Shown in pieces: positions 17,375 through 25,983 of a DNA stretch of 64,000 nt (position 1 is the stretch's first letter; each line of letters opens with the position of its first letter). Made by a program: the position numbers and the translations under genes. The notes beneath the pieces are model-generated. The model had not been told where the DNA came from and did not search any database. It was given only the letters and a program-made list of their open reading frames with translations. The DNA lies in assembly GCF_017068395.1 (NCBI RefSeq), contig NZ_CP070619.1:2666001-2730000 (forward strand), given 5' to 3'. This DNA is from Rhodococcus pseudokoreensis. GTDB lineage: Bacteria; Actinomycetota; Actinomycetes; Mycobacteriales; Mycobacteriaceae.

Positions 17375-19399
17375 GTGGTGGCTCTCGTTCGAGCGGTCCG
17401 GCGGCTGGCTCTGGGACGCCCGCTGCGCAGTGACGATCTCGGGGAGCAGTTGCTGACCAAACGTCTGGCGTTGCCGATCTTCGCTTCCGACCCCCTGTCG
17501 TCCGTCGCGTATGCGACGCAGGAGATCCTGCTGATCCTGTCGCTGGGCGGTCTCGCGTACTTCTATCTCACACCGTATCTGGCGGTCGGCGTCGTGGTGC
17601 TTCTCGCGGTCGTCGCCCTGTCGTATCGCCAGGTGGTGTACGCGTATCCCAGCGGGGGCGGCTCGTACGAGGTGGCCACCAAGAATCTCGGCCCGTCCGC
17701 GGGCCTGACGGTGGCGTCCGCTCTGCTCATCGATTACGTGATGACGGTGGCGGTGTCGGTCTCGGCCGGCGTCGACAATCTGATCTCGGCGGTGCCCGCC
17801 CTGAACACGCACCGGGTGGCGCTGGCCGTGGCGTTCGTGGTGCTGCTGACGGTGATGAACCTGCGCGGGATCCGCGAATCGGGAACCACGTTCGCCTTCC
17901 CGACGTACGGGTTCATCGCCGGTGTGATGATCCTGATCGTGACGGGGTTCATCCGCGTCGCGGCGGGTTCGACGCCCGTCGCCGAAAGTGCCGGCTACAC
18001 CATCGAACCGGAACTGTCCGGGCTGACCGGTCTGGCCCTCGTGTTCTTCGCGCTGCGCGCGTTCTCGTCCGGATGTACCGCGCTGACGGGGGTCGAGGCG
18101 ATCTCCAACGGGGTGCCCGCGTTCCGTAAACCGAAGAGCGCCAACGCCGCGAAGACCCTCATGGCGATGGCGGCGACGGCCATCGTGATGTTCGCGGGAA
18201 TCACCGCGCTGGCCATCGTCGCCAAGGTGCACGTCGCGGTGAACCCGTGCGATCTGATCGGGTTCGCCGGAAACTGCGAGACCGACCCGCAGCGCACCGT
18301 CATCGCCCAGATCGCGGCCGCGGTGTTCGGCGGCACCACCAACTTCGGCTTCTTCTACGTGCAGGCCGCGACCGTGCTGATCCTCGTGCTCGCCGCGAAC
18401 ACCGCCTACAACGGCTTCCCGCTGCTCGCGTCGGTGCTCGGCCGCGACCGTTACCTTCCCGTCCAGCTCAACACTCGCGGCGACCGGTTGGCGTTCAGCA
18501 ACGGTATCGTGCTCCTCGCGGTGACGGCGGGCGGACTGATCGTCCTGTTCGAGGCGTCCGTCACCCACCTCATCCAGCTGTACATCCTCGGTGTGTTCAC
18601 GTCCTTCACCCTCAGCCAGGCCGGCATGGTCCGGCACTGGAACGGTGTGCTGGCAACCGAATCCGACTCCCGCGAACGGCGTCGTATCCGCGGCAGGCGG
18701 GCACTCAACGGCACCGGCGCCGTCCTCACCGGCACCGTCCTGGTCATCGTCACGATCACGAAGTTCACCGAGGGCGCCTACCTGGTGGTCATCGCGATGC
18801 CGATCCTGTTCTTCCTGATGCGCGGGGTGCGGCGGCACTACGACCGGATCGCGGCGCTCCTCGTCGTCGACGAGGACAGCTTCACCCTCCCCTCCCAGGT
18901 GCACACCATCGTGCTGGTGTCCGTGCTCAACAAACCCACCGCCCGGGCCCTCGCGTACGCCCGCGCCACCCATCCGACGACGCTCGAGGCCGTCACCGTG
19001 CAGGGCGCCGACACCGCAAAGCTGCAGCGGGAGTGGGAGAAATACGAGATTCCGGTGCCACTGAAGGTCCTCGAATCGCCCTACCGCGAAGTCACCGCAC
19101 CCATCGTGGGATACGTGAAATCCGTCCGGAAACGAGTCCCCGGCGGAGTCGTCACCATCTTCATCCCCGAATACGTGGTCGGTCGCTGGTGGGAACACCT
19201 GCTGCACAACCAGAATGCACTGCGCCTCAAGGGCCGGTTGCTGTTCACGTCCGGGGTGATGGTCACGAGCGTGCCGTGGCTGCTGGATTCGGCCACCCGG
19301 GCCGGGGCACCGCTCGGCAAGCCTGCGCCGGGTGACATCCGGCGCGGCCTGCCCATGACCGCCGAGATCAGCGGAAAGTCGGCTTCAGGTACTCCGTGA
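17375..19399 (+). CDS. APC-superfamily amino acid/polyamine-type permease
   Basis: GTG 17375 (or the next codon) starts a 674-residue protein. About 12 transmembrane segments fill residues 30-480, opening with LPIFASDPLSSVAYATQEIL, a signature of the large APC permeases. The last ~170 residues are soluble, beginning near VVDEDSFTLPSQVHTIVLVS, with an alpha/beta USP-like pattern. This architecture fits amino acid or K+ (KimA-like) transport. The reading frame is open far upstream, but the terminator at 17307-17355 shows that the upstream part is not this gene. Its 3' end overlaps the convergent monooxygenase gene by 32 bp. Confidence 0.85.
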   Translation: MVALVRAVRRLALGRPLRSDDLGEQLLTKRLALPIFASDPLSSVAYATQEILLILSLGGLAYFYLTPYLAVGVVVLLAVVALSYRQVVYAYPSGGGSYEVATKNLGPSAGLTVASALLIDYVMTVAVSVSAGVDNLISAVPALNTHRVALAVAFVVLLTVMNLRGIRESGTTFAFPTYGFIAGVMILIVTGFIRVAAGSTPVAESAGYTIEPELSGLTGLALVFFALRAFSSGCTALTGVEAISNGVPAFRKPKSANAAKTLMAMAATAIVMFAGITALAIVAKVHVAVNPCDLIGFAGNCETDPQRTVIAQIAAAVFGGTTNFGFFYVQAATVLILVLAANTAYNGFPLLASVLGRDRYLPVQLNTRGDRLAFSNGIVLLAVTAGGLIVLFEASVTHLIQLYILGVFTSFTLSQAGMVRHWNGVLATESDSRERRRIRGRRALNGTGAVLTGTVLVIVTITKFTEGAYLVVIAMPILFFLMRGVRRHYDRIAALLVVDEDSFTLPSQVHTIVLVSVLNKPTARALAYARATHPTTLEAVTVQGADTAKLQREWEKYEIPVPLKVLESPYREVTAPIVGYVKSVRKRVPGGVVTIFIPEYVVGRWWEHLLHNQNALRLKGRLLFTSGVMVTSVPWLLDSATRAGAPLGKPAPGDIRRGLPMTAEISGKSASGTP

Positions 19400-20984
19400 G
19401 GCCGTCGACGGCGACCGGACTCTGCCGGAATCCCAGATAGCCGTCCGGGCGGACGACGAACGCGGCGGAACCCTCTGCGCCGTAGGCGCGGGCGAACTCG
19501 CCGTCGCGGTCCCGGATCAGCGGCAGCACCGTTTCCCCGACCTCGGCGGCAGGCGACGCGACGAGGTACGTGTCGACGCGTCCGCCGGTCGCCGCGGCCA
19601 CCGACGTCGCGGCGGCCTCGAGCAGTTCCAGCCCGCGCGCGTCGACCGAGTCGTCGGCGTACAGCAGCAGCGTGTGGTTCGGTCCCGCGAGGAACGTGAA
19701 CAGCCGGAGGGGAAACGCGACGGTGGTGCGCGTCAGCCCTCGGGCGTCCGGTGCCCGGCTGCCGGGCACGAGTGCCGCGTTCGACTCCGGCCGGCCGACG
19801 ATCGGACTGTCCGCGTAGCTGATGAGAAGTTGCGCCTCGCGGCGGATCACGTAGTCGGGGTCCGAGGATCCCGCCCCGATCCCCTCCCGGGCGCTGCGCA
19901 CCGTGCGTCCCACCACCTCCTCCCCGACGGGCCGCCGCTCGGCGTCGTAGCTGTCGAGCAGATCGGGGGCCGCGGCACCCGACACCGCCAGCGCGACCTT
20001 CCACGCCAGGTTGTGGGCGTCCTGGATGCCGGTGTTCATGCCCTGCGCACCGGTCGGCGGATGGATGTGCGCGGCGTCGCCCGCGACGAACACCCGTCCG
20101 CGCCCGTACGAGTCGACGATGCGGTGGCTGATCCGGAAGACGGACGACCAGCGAAGGTTCGACGCCCGCGTCGGCTGGGGCGACAGCCGGTCGAGCACGG
20201 CCTGGATGTGGCTCAGCTCGGGTGCCGGTCCGGCCTCGAAGCCGTGCGCGATCTTGTCGGCCGCCGGAGTTCCGGTGCCTGCGAGATCGCTGGGCACCAG
20301 CATCGACATCCGGTAGCGACGGCGCCCGGGCAGCGGAATGCACACGAGCAGGTCGTCGGTCTCGCCGTCCGTCTGATGCATCGACCGGATTCCGTAGCCG
20401 CGCGGCATCGCCCAGTCGACCTCGACGTCGCCGAGCATGTACTGCTCGACGAACGCACCGCCCTCGAAGGTGAGACCGAGACCCTTGCGGACCACGCTGT
20501 GCGCGCCGTCGCAGCCGAAAAGGTACTGCGTTCGGACAGTTTCGTCGCCATCCGACCCGGTCACCGTGGCGACGACGCCGTCGTCGTCCTGTTCGAACGC
20601 CGTCAGCCGGGTTCCGCGTTCGACCGTGGTGCCGAACGTGGCCAGGTGTTCGGTGAGGATGCGTTCGGTCTCGTACTGGGGCAACCCGATGAATGCGAAC
20701 GGGATGTCCGCCGGGAGCGACAAGTCCAGCCGGGCGACCTCGTCGCCGTTGACGTACACGATCTGCCCGAGCATCTCGATCGACGCGTCCAGGATGTTCC
20801 GCAGCACGCCCATGCTCTCGAACACTTCGAGGGTGCGTGGCTGGATTCCCACCGCCTTCGCGTACTGCGGCGGCTCGAGCAGCGGATCGATGATGCGGCA
20901 GGCGACACCTCGCCTGCGCAGTTCGATCGCCGCCGTCAGTCCGACGGGACCCGCTCCGACCACTAATACCTCGGGATGCACCAC
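19368..20984 (-). CDS. FAD-dependent aromatic-ring hydroxylase (PheA/TfdB type)
   Basis: The 538-residue flavoprotein has the Rossmann GAGPVGLTAAIELRRRG near residue 9, the substrate-side motif LFGCDGAHSVVRKGLGL near 160, and the FAD ribityl motif GDAAHIHPPTGAQGMNTGIQ near 296. A C-terminal thioredoxin-like domain (residues ~400-538, TFLAGPNHTLLLYADDS) marks it as a class A hydroxylase of the MhpA, phenol hydroxylase or polyketide-tailoring group. It stands alone and converges on the APC permease gene, overlapping it tail to tail. The substrate is probably a phenolic acid or related aromatic; no ring-cleavage gene is adjacent. Confidence 0.88.
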   Translation of the reverse strand: MVHPEVLVVGAGPVGLTAAIELRRRGVACRIIDPLLEPPQYAKAVGIQPRTLEVFESMGVLRNILDASIEMLGQIVYVNGDEVARLDLSLPADIPFAFIGLPQYETERILTEHLATFGTTVERGTRLTAFEQDDDGVVATVTGSDGDETVRTQYLFGCDGAHSVVRKGLGLTFEGGAFVEQYMLGDVEVDWAMPRGYGIRSMHQTDGETDDLLVCIPLPGRRRYRMSMLVPSDLAGTGTPAADKIAHGFEAGPAPELSHIQAVLDRLSPQPTRASNLRWSSVFRISHRIVDSYGRGRVFVAGDAAHIHPPTGAQGMNTGIQDAHNLAWKVALAVSGAAAPDLLDSYDAERRPVGEEVVGRTVRSAREGIGAGSSDPDYVIRREAQLLISYADSPIVGRPESNAALVPGSRAPDARGLTRTTVAFPLRLFTFLAGPNHTLLLYADDSVDARGLELLEAAATSVAAATGGRVDTYLVASPAAEVGETVLPLIRDRDGEFARAYGAEGSAAFVVRPDGYLGFRQSPVAVDGLTEYLKPTFR

Positions 20985-21086
20985 ACGACACCGCCTCGTC
21001 AGCAGGGACCGACCACCGCCCAGTATGCGGGACCGGCCACAGGATCGACCGGGGTTCGGGCCAGACAGAGGCCGTGGCCGCAGCTT

Positions 21087-21851
21087 TCAGGTGGGCACGG
21101 CGTGCTCTCGTGGTCGGCGGACGGCCTCCCTGGCCACCAGTTCGATCGTCACGGCCACCGCGCAGGTTTGTGCGAGCAGCAGCCCTACCAGTACGAGAAT
21201 CTGGACGGCGCCGGCCTGGACGGCGGAACCGCTGGCGAGCAGCACCCCGACGAACGCCCCGGGCAGGGTGACCAGCCCGACGGTCCGGGTCTGGTCGAGC
21301 CCCGGAAGCAACGCGTCGGAGGCGGCGGACCGGACCACCTCCAGGCGGGCGTCGCGGACGCTGAGTCCGAGACTGAGCCCCGCCTCCACCTCGCCCCACC
21401 GCTGTTCGACCGCATCGAGCCCGCGCCGCGCCGCGAGGGAGGTGGCTGTCATCGCGCCGCCGAGCACGATCCCGCCGACGGGAACGAGAGCGACACCTTC
21501 GAGCGGGACCACCCCGCTCACCAGCATCAACGGCAGCACGATGCCCACTCCCGCCGCGAGCGACAACGCCAGCCACAACGCGGACCGTCCGGCTCTCGCG
21601 CGCCGAGCCGACGTTCCCACCGCCGCCGCGAACATTACGACCAGCACGAGGATCGAGGACCACAACTGGGCGAGAGCGGCGGCCAGGATCAGCGACACCG
21701 CGGCGAGCTGCGCGGCGCCCCGGATCGCCGCGGCGGGCACGACCAGTGGACTACCGAGCCGGGTGAAGCGGTAGACCCCGGCCGCGCAGACGACCATCAC
21801 GGTGCACAGCACGGCCAGTCCGACACCGGGATTCGCCAGGGACGTACTCAC
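21087..21851 (-). CDS. FetB/YbbM-like (UPF0014) ABC permease
   Basis: The 254-residue membrane protein has about seven hydrophobic segments and the UPF0014 signatures PLEGVALVPVGGIVLGGAM and LVTLPGAFVGVLLASGSAVQ. In E. coli FetB works with the ATPase FetA in iron efflux and peroxide tolerance. No partner ATPase lies next to this gene; the FHA-ABC protein opposite has its own membrane domain. The ATPase may therefore be encoded elsewhere or the permease may have another role. The start ATG 21851 gives the usual short N-terminus. Confidence 0.8.
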   Translation of the reverse strand: MSTSLANPGVGLAVLCTVMVVCAAGVYRFTRLGSPLVVPAAAIRGAAQLAAVSLILAAALAQLWSSILVLVVMFAAAVGTSARRARAGRSALWLALSLAAGVGIVLPLMLVSGVVPLEGVALVPVGGIVLGGAMTATSLAARRGLDAVEQRWGEVEAGLSLGLSVRDARLEVVRSAASDALLPGLDQTRTVGLVTLPGAFVGVLLASGSAVQAGAVQILVLVGLLLAQTCAVAVTIELVAREAVRRPREHAVPT

Positions 21852-21977
21852 CGGGCCCAGTGTTCCTCACTTGCGGCCCCGGGTTCGGGAGTATCCGTTC
21901 TGCCCACGCGGCCCGGGGAGTGCGTGCGACCATGGAGGAGTCGACGCTCTAACGCCCGATGACGCTGACCGGAGGCC

Positions 21978-24308
21978 GTGGCGATGGACGACCGGGCGAA
22001 CACAGAGCACCCGCGGGTCGTGGTCGAGACCGATCACGGCCGCACGACCCACAGCGCGGGCAAAGCCGTCCGCATCGGCCGGGATCCGCAGTTGGAGGTC
22101 ACGATCGTCGACCCCGTGGTGTCCCGCGAACATGCGCAGCTCACCTGGGACGACGGCTGGCAGCTCGTCGACTCCGGCAGTAAGAACGGGATCTACGTCG
22201 ACGGTGAGCGACGCGAGAAGGTTCCCGTCACGAGCCCCGTCCGCGTCCGACTGGGTGACGCGACCGAGGGTCCGGTCGTGCGGCTCTCGATCGAGGATCC
22301 GGACGCGACGCGACAGGACGTGGGCGCCCGATGGGACGAGTCCACGATCAGCGTCGGGACACCCAGCGCCCCGACCGCGGCACCGCACGAGGAGACTCCG
22401 GCGGGATCGCTCACGGTGGGGCGCTCGCCCGACAACGACATCGTCGTCAAGGACGTGCTGGCCTCACGCCATCACGCGATCGTCCACCACGTGCCGTCCG
22501 GCCTCGAGATCGACGACCTGGGGAGCGTGAACGGAACGTTCGTCGGCGGCGCGCGGGTGTCGCGCGCGCAGTTGACCGACGGCGACGTCGTCACGATCGG
22601 CAACACCGATTTCGGCGTGCGGGACGGGCAACTCGTTCCCCGGCGGGTGGTGGCTCCGACCGCGGGCGGTCTGCGCGTGGACGGCGTCGGACTCACCATC
22701 GAAGGCGGGCGGCGCCTGCTCGAGGACGTCACGTTCACCGCCCAGCCGGGCAGCCTCACCGCGGTGATCGGCCCGTCCGGCGCAGGCAAGACCACGGTGG
22801 CCACCATCATCTCCGGCTCGGAACGACCCACGGAGGGCGTGGTCGAGTTCGAGGGACGCAGCGTGCACGCCGAATACCAGGTGCTGCGCTCCCGCATCGG
22901 GATGGTCCCCCAGGACGACGTCGTGCACCGCCAGTTGACCATCCGGCAGGCGCTCGGCTACGCGGCGGAGCTGAGACTGCCGCCGGACACCAGCCGGGAG
23001 GACCGTGAGGAGGTGATCGCGACGGTTCTCGACGAACTGCAACTGTCCGAACACGCCGACACGAGGGTCGACCGGCTGTCCGGCGGACAACGCAAACGTG
23101 CGTCCGTCGCGATGGAGTTGCTCACCGGCCCGTCCCTGCTGATCCTCGACGAACCGACGTCGGGCCTCGACCCCGCGCTCGACCGGCAGATCATGGCGAC
23201 GTTGCGCCGGCTCGCCGATTCGGGCCGTGTCGTCGTGATCGTCACCCATCCGCTGTCATACCTCGAGATGTGCGATCAGGTGCTGCTCCTGGCACCGGGC
23301 GGCAAGACCGCGTACGTGGGCCCGCCGGACCGGGTCGGGGCCGCACTCGGCAGCACCGACTGGGCCGACATCTTCGCCCGGGTCGCGGCCGACCCCGACG
23401 GGGTGTTCGCCGAATACCGTGCCACCCGCCCGTCGGTGGAGGTGCCTGCCCCGAGCCCGCCGGGACCTCTCGGCAGTCCGGCGCACACCTCGCGGCGCAA
23501 GCAGTTGAGCACCGTCGCCCGCCGCCAGGTTCGGCTGATCCGCGCCGACCGCGGGTACCTGATCTTCCTGTCCCTGCTGCCGTTCGTGCTCGGCGGGCTC
23601 GCGGTGCTCGTGCCCGGCGACACCGGGTTCGGCCCGTCCGGCCTCGACGAGTCCGGCGAACTCACCCAGATCCTGGTCGTGCTGATCCTCGGCGCCGCGT
23701 TCATGGGCTGCTCGCTGACCATCCGTGACCTGGTCGGCGAGCGCATGATCTATCACCGCGAACGTGCCGCCGGGCTGCTCCCGTCCGCCTATCTGACGGC
23801 GAAGATCGTCGTGTTCTGCGCCGCCGCGATCGTGCAGTCGGTGATCATGGTGGTGATCGTGTTCGTGGGCAAGGGTTTTCCCGGCCAGGGCAGCCTGATT
23901 CCCTCCGGCTCCGTCGAACTGATCGTGGACATCGCCGTCACCACCTGTTCCTGCGTCCTCGTCGGTTTGGCGTTGTCCTCGGTGGCGCGCTCCAACGAGC
24001 AGGTGATGCCGATGCTGGTGGTCACGATCATGGTGCAGCTGGTGATGTGCGGAGGATTGATCACCATCACCGGACGCAAGGTCCTCGAACAGCTGTCGTG
24101 GCTCTTCCCGTCCCGCTGGGGGTTCGCGGCCGCCGCCTCGACGGTCGACCTGCGCACCAACGCCACCGGCACCGAGCCCGACACACTGTGGCAGCACGCC
24201 GCGTCGTGGTGGCTGCTCAGCATCGCCATGCTGGTGCTCATCAGCTGTGTGCTGGCAGTCGTCACGTACGCCCGGCTCCGGCTGCGCCGTTCCCGCCGTG
24301 CCGGCTAG
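21978..24308 (+). CDS. Tandem-FHA ABC transporter (Rv1747-like)
   Basis: This 776-residue protein joins two FHA domains, an ATPase and a membrane domain. FHA1 spans about residues 12-95 (VRIGRDPQLEVTI, VSREHAQLTW, SGSKNGIYVDG). FHA2 spans about 138-215 (LTVGRSPDNDIVV, SRHHAIVHH, GSVNGTFVGG). The ATPase has GPSGAGKTTV near 264, LSGGQRKRASVAMELL near 370 and ILDEPTSGLDP. Six hydrophobic segments fill the C-terminus from about 530. In mycobacteria the homologue Rv1747 is phosphorylated by PknF, and FHA domains recognise the phosphothreonines; it affects cell-wall glycolipids. No kinase gene is nearby. The product probably exports an envelope component. Confidence 0.92.
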   Translation: MAMDDRANTEHPRVVVETDHGRTTHSAGKAVRIGRDPQLEVTIVDPVVSREHAQLTWDDGWQLVDSGSKNGIYVDGERREKVPVTSPVRVRLGDATEGPVVRLSIEDPDATRQDVGARWDESTISVGTPSAPTAAPHEETPAGSLTVGRSPDNDIVVKDVLASRHHAIVHHVPSGLEIDDLGSVNGTFVGGARVSRAQLTDGDVVTIGNTDFGVRDGQLVPRRVVAPTAGGLRVDGVGLTIEGGRRLLEDVTFTAQPGSLTAVIGPSGAGKTTVATIISGSERPTEGVVEFEGRSVHAEYQVLRSRIGMVPQDDVVHRQLTIRQALGYAAELRLPPDTSREDREEVIATVLDELQLSEHADTRVDRLSGGQRKRASVAMELLTGPSLLILDEPTSGLDPALDRQIMATLRRLADSGRVVVIVTHPLSYLEMCDQVLLLAPGGKTAYVGPPDRVGAALGSTDWADIFARVAADPDGVFAEYRATRPSVEVPAPSPPGPLGSPAHTSRRKQLSTVARRQVRLIRADRGYLIFLSLLPFVLGGLAVLVPGDTGFGPSGLDESGELTQILVVLILGAAFMGCSLTIRDLVGERMIYHRERAAGLLPSAYLTAKIVVFCAAAIVQSVIMVVIVFVGKGFPGQGSLIPSGSVELIVDIAVTTCSCVLVGLALSSVARSNEQVMPMLVVTIMVQLVMCGGLITITGRKVLEQLSWLFPSRWGFAAAASTVDLRTNATGTEPDTLWQHAASWWLLSIAMLVLISCVLAVVTYARLRLRRSRRAG

Positions 24309-24526
24309 CTCAGTTCGACGACTGTCCCCAGGTCGTGCACGTGCTCCCGATCCGAATTTTCGGGGGCCGGCGTGATGTCGCCTCGCGCCGTGTGGGCCAT
24401 CGTTCTCGCCTCGCCCGCGACGAAGGCGACCGGTACGGCCACGGCAACGGACAGGACGGCGGCCGCTGCATCGAACGCCAGGCGCGCGACGCCGAAGGCA
24501 CAGTTCGCGGTTTGTCGGATCGTCAT
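24305..24526 (-). CDS. Small hypothetical membrane protein
   Basis: A 73-residue protein of unknown function. One hydrophobic segment (residues ~18-37, DAAAAVLSVAVAVPVAFVAG) is followed by a polar, acidic tail. ATG 24526 is preceded by GGAGGAAGG at a slightly long spacing. Its last codons overlap the stop of the FHA-ABC gene by 4 bp on the opposite strand. It is probably real but unassigned. Confidence 0.5.
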   Translation of the reverse strand: MTIRQTANCAFGVARLAFDAAAAVLSVAVAVPVAFVAGEARTMAHTARGDITPAPENSDREHVHDLGTVVELS

Positions 24527-24808
24527 CGTCCGCCTTCCTCCATCCCAGCCCACAGGACATAGCGGACTTTTTCCTCTTGACACGCGCCCGCTCGACGTTA
24601 AAGGGTGCGTTGCACTACTCGCGAGTATCAAACCGACCGTATCGAATGATTCTGCCGCCGACCCACGAACCCGGCGGCAGAGCGCGGGAAGACAGGCACA
24701 TATCCAGGTAATTCGGCCGGTGCGCCCCGCCCGTGTCGGGGTCACCCTGTAATCAGAGCGCGCCCCGCAGACGCGACACCACACCGAGCGCACTGGAGTA
24801 CCGACGGC
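24527..24808. other. Intergenic region with possible promoter for the NlpC/P60 gene
   Basis: No gene is supported here. TTGACA at 24577-24582 with TTAAAG about 16 bp downstream could be a promoter for the NlpC/P60 gene. I looked for a c-di-AMP (ydaO) riboswitch, which often precedes cell-wall hydrolases in actinobacteria, and did not find its conserved blocks. Confidence 0.35.
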
Positions 24809-25213
24809 ATGAACCCTCACACCGGAAACCACGGGCTTCATCTGGTTCAGACGTTTCGCGCCGATCCGGTACGGCCGGGACGCCACGCCCTGCGCGCCGC
24901 CACCACCAGAATCGGCGTCGCCTGCACCCGCGGCGCCGGCGACCACAGCGCGTTCGACAGCTCCGGTCTCGTCCAGTGGGCGTACAAACAGGCGGGCGTA
25001 TCGGTTCCGCGCACCACCTACGAGCAACTCCTGCACGGAACCGCCGTCGATCGGGACGACCTGCAGCCCGGTGACGTCGTCCTCTTCTACGGGGGCGGCC
25101 ACGCCGGGATCTATGCGGGCGACGACACCATCGTCCACGCCCCGGCTCCGGGTCGGCCGGTCACGCGAGTGGCCTTGAACTCCATGTCATTTCACGCAGC
25201 GCGGCGATACTGA
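24809..25213 (+). CDS. NlpC/P60-fold protein with catalytic Cys replaced by Ser
   Basis: The 134-residue protein aligns by eye with the NlpC/P60 peptidase domain that cleaves peptidoglycan stem peptides. The usual FDCSGLVQWAYKQAG reads FDSSGLVQWAYKQAG here (Ser near residue 51, codon AGC). The downstream catalytic His region is intact (GDVVLFYGGGHAGIYAG), as is HAPAPGRPV. There is no signal peptide and no other domain, unlike secreted RipA-type enzymes. It is followed by a bidirectional terminator. It may be an inactive binding protein or a Ser-nucleophile variant; a sequence error at one base should also be excluded. Confidence 0.75.
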   Translation: MNPHTGNHGLHLVQTFRADPVRPGRHALRAATTRIGVACTRGAGDHSAFDSSGLVQWAYKQAGVSVPRTTYEQLLHGTAVDRDDLQPGDVVLFYGGGHAGIYAGDDTIVHAPAPGRPVTRVALNSMSFHAARRY

Positions 25214-25229
25214 CGGCCGCGTCCGAGGC

Positions 25230-25266
25230 CGCCCCCAGCCAACCCGGTCGGGGGTGGCTGGGGGCG
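25230..25266. terminator. Bidirectional terminator
   Basis: Perfect 12-bp arms CGCCCCCAGCCA (25230-25241) and TGGCTGGGGGCG (25255-25266) separate the convergent NlpC/P60 and lsr2 genes. Confidence 0.75.
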
Positions 25267-25294
25267 TTGTTCGACCACCCGCGACGACGCGATC

Positions 25295-25636
25295 TCAGTG
25301 CGCCGCGTTGTACGCTTCCTCGATCTGGGCGGGAATACGGCCGCGCGCGGACAACTCATAGCCCTGCGCCGTCGCCCATTCCCGGATCTCCTTCGCCTGC
25401 CCACGGCCCTGCGACGGATCCACCGCAGTGGTCGACCGGCGCTTCCTGCCCCCGACCCGAGTTGCATGCTCGATGTAGAACTCGAGAGTCTTGTGGAATT
25501 CCCTGGCGTTCTTGATCTTCAGATCGATCTCGTAGTCGACGCCGTCGACTGAGAACGGAATGGTCTCCCCCTTACCGTCCTTGATCGGAGTTCCGTCGAT
25601 GTCGTCGATGCGTTCGACAACAACTTTGCGCGCCAC
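25295..25636 (-). CDS. lsr2: Lsr2 nucleoid-associated protein (xenogeneic silencer)
   Basis: The 113-residue protein is a clear Lsr2: N-terminal MARKVVVERIDDIDGTP, the dimerisation segment with VDGVDYEIDLKIKNAREF, a basic linker VGGRKRRSTT, and the C-terminal DNA-binding motif with GYELSARGRIPAQIEEAYNA. Lsr2 is the actinobacterial H-NS counterpart; it bridges DNA and silences AT-rich, often horizontally acquired genes. It starts at ATG 25636 with GGAGTG ahead. It could silence AT-richer stretches such as the promoter region near 47,640-47,790 or the integrated island; that is inference. Confidence 0.96.
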   Translation of the reverse strand: MARKVVVERIDDIDGTPIKDGKGETIPFSVDGVDYEIDLKIKNAREFHKTLEFYIEHATRVGGRKRRSTTAVDPSQGRGQAKEIREWATAQGYELSARGRIPAQIEEAYNAAH

Positions 25637-25777
25637 AGTTCCACTCCTTCATCGTCGATAACCCGGGGAACACTACGTCGAAGTATTGTTCACCTGCCAA
25701 TCCCCGACGGGGCTTTTCGCACTGTGGACCTGCGAGCGTCTGATTGGCACACCCCGACGTCGGGGTATTCGTCGGAC

Positions 25778-25963
25778 ATGACACCGAAGGACGATTCCGG
25801 ACCGAAGACCACGACCACCGACAGCGGCGCCCCCGGCGCGGACAAGGACGTGATGTCCGATCCGGCCGAGGACGACAAGGGTTCCGGCGCCGACTGGAGC
25901 GGCGAAGGCGGCGCAACCCCCGCGGGGCCCGCCACCGACACCGAGTCCGACTCCGCCGATTAG
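25778..25963 (+). CDS. Small acidic low-complexity protein
   Basis: A 61-residue protein rich in Asp, Ser, Thr, Gly and Pro (MTPKDDSGPK... ...TDTESDSAD). No domain is recognisable and it is predicted disordered. ATG 25778 is used; the frame is open further upstream without a better start. It ends 21 bp before the convergent CitMHS gene. The strongly acidic composition without stops suggests it is real, but no function can be given. Confidence 0.45.
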   Translation: MTPKDDSGPKTTTTDSGAPGADKDVMSDPAEDDKGSGADWSGEGGATPAGPATDTESDSAD

Positions 25964-25983
25964 GTCACCGGCGGACGTCTAGG

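Noticed and set aside
24527..24808. c-di-AMP (ydaO) riboswitch before the NlpC/P60 gene
   Set aside because: Such linkage is common in actinobacteria, but the conserved ydaO blocks are not found here.
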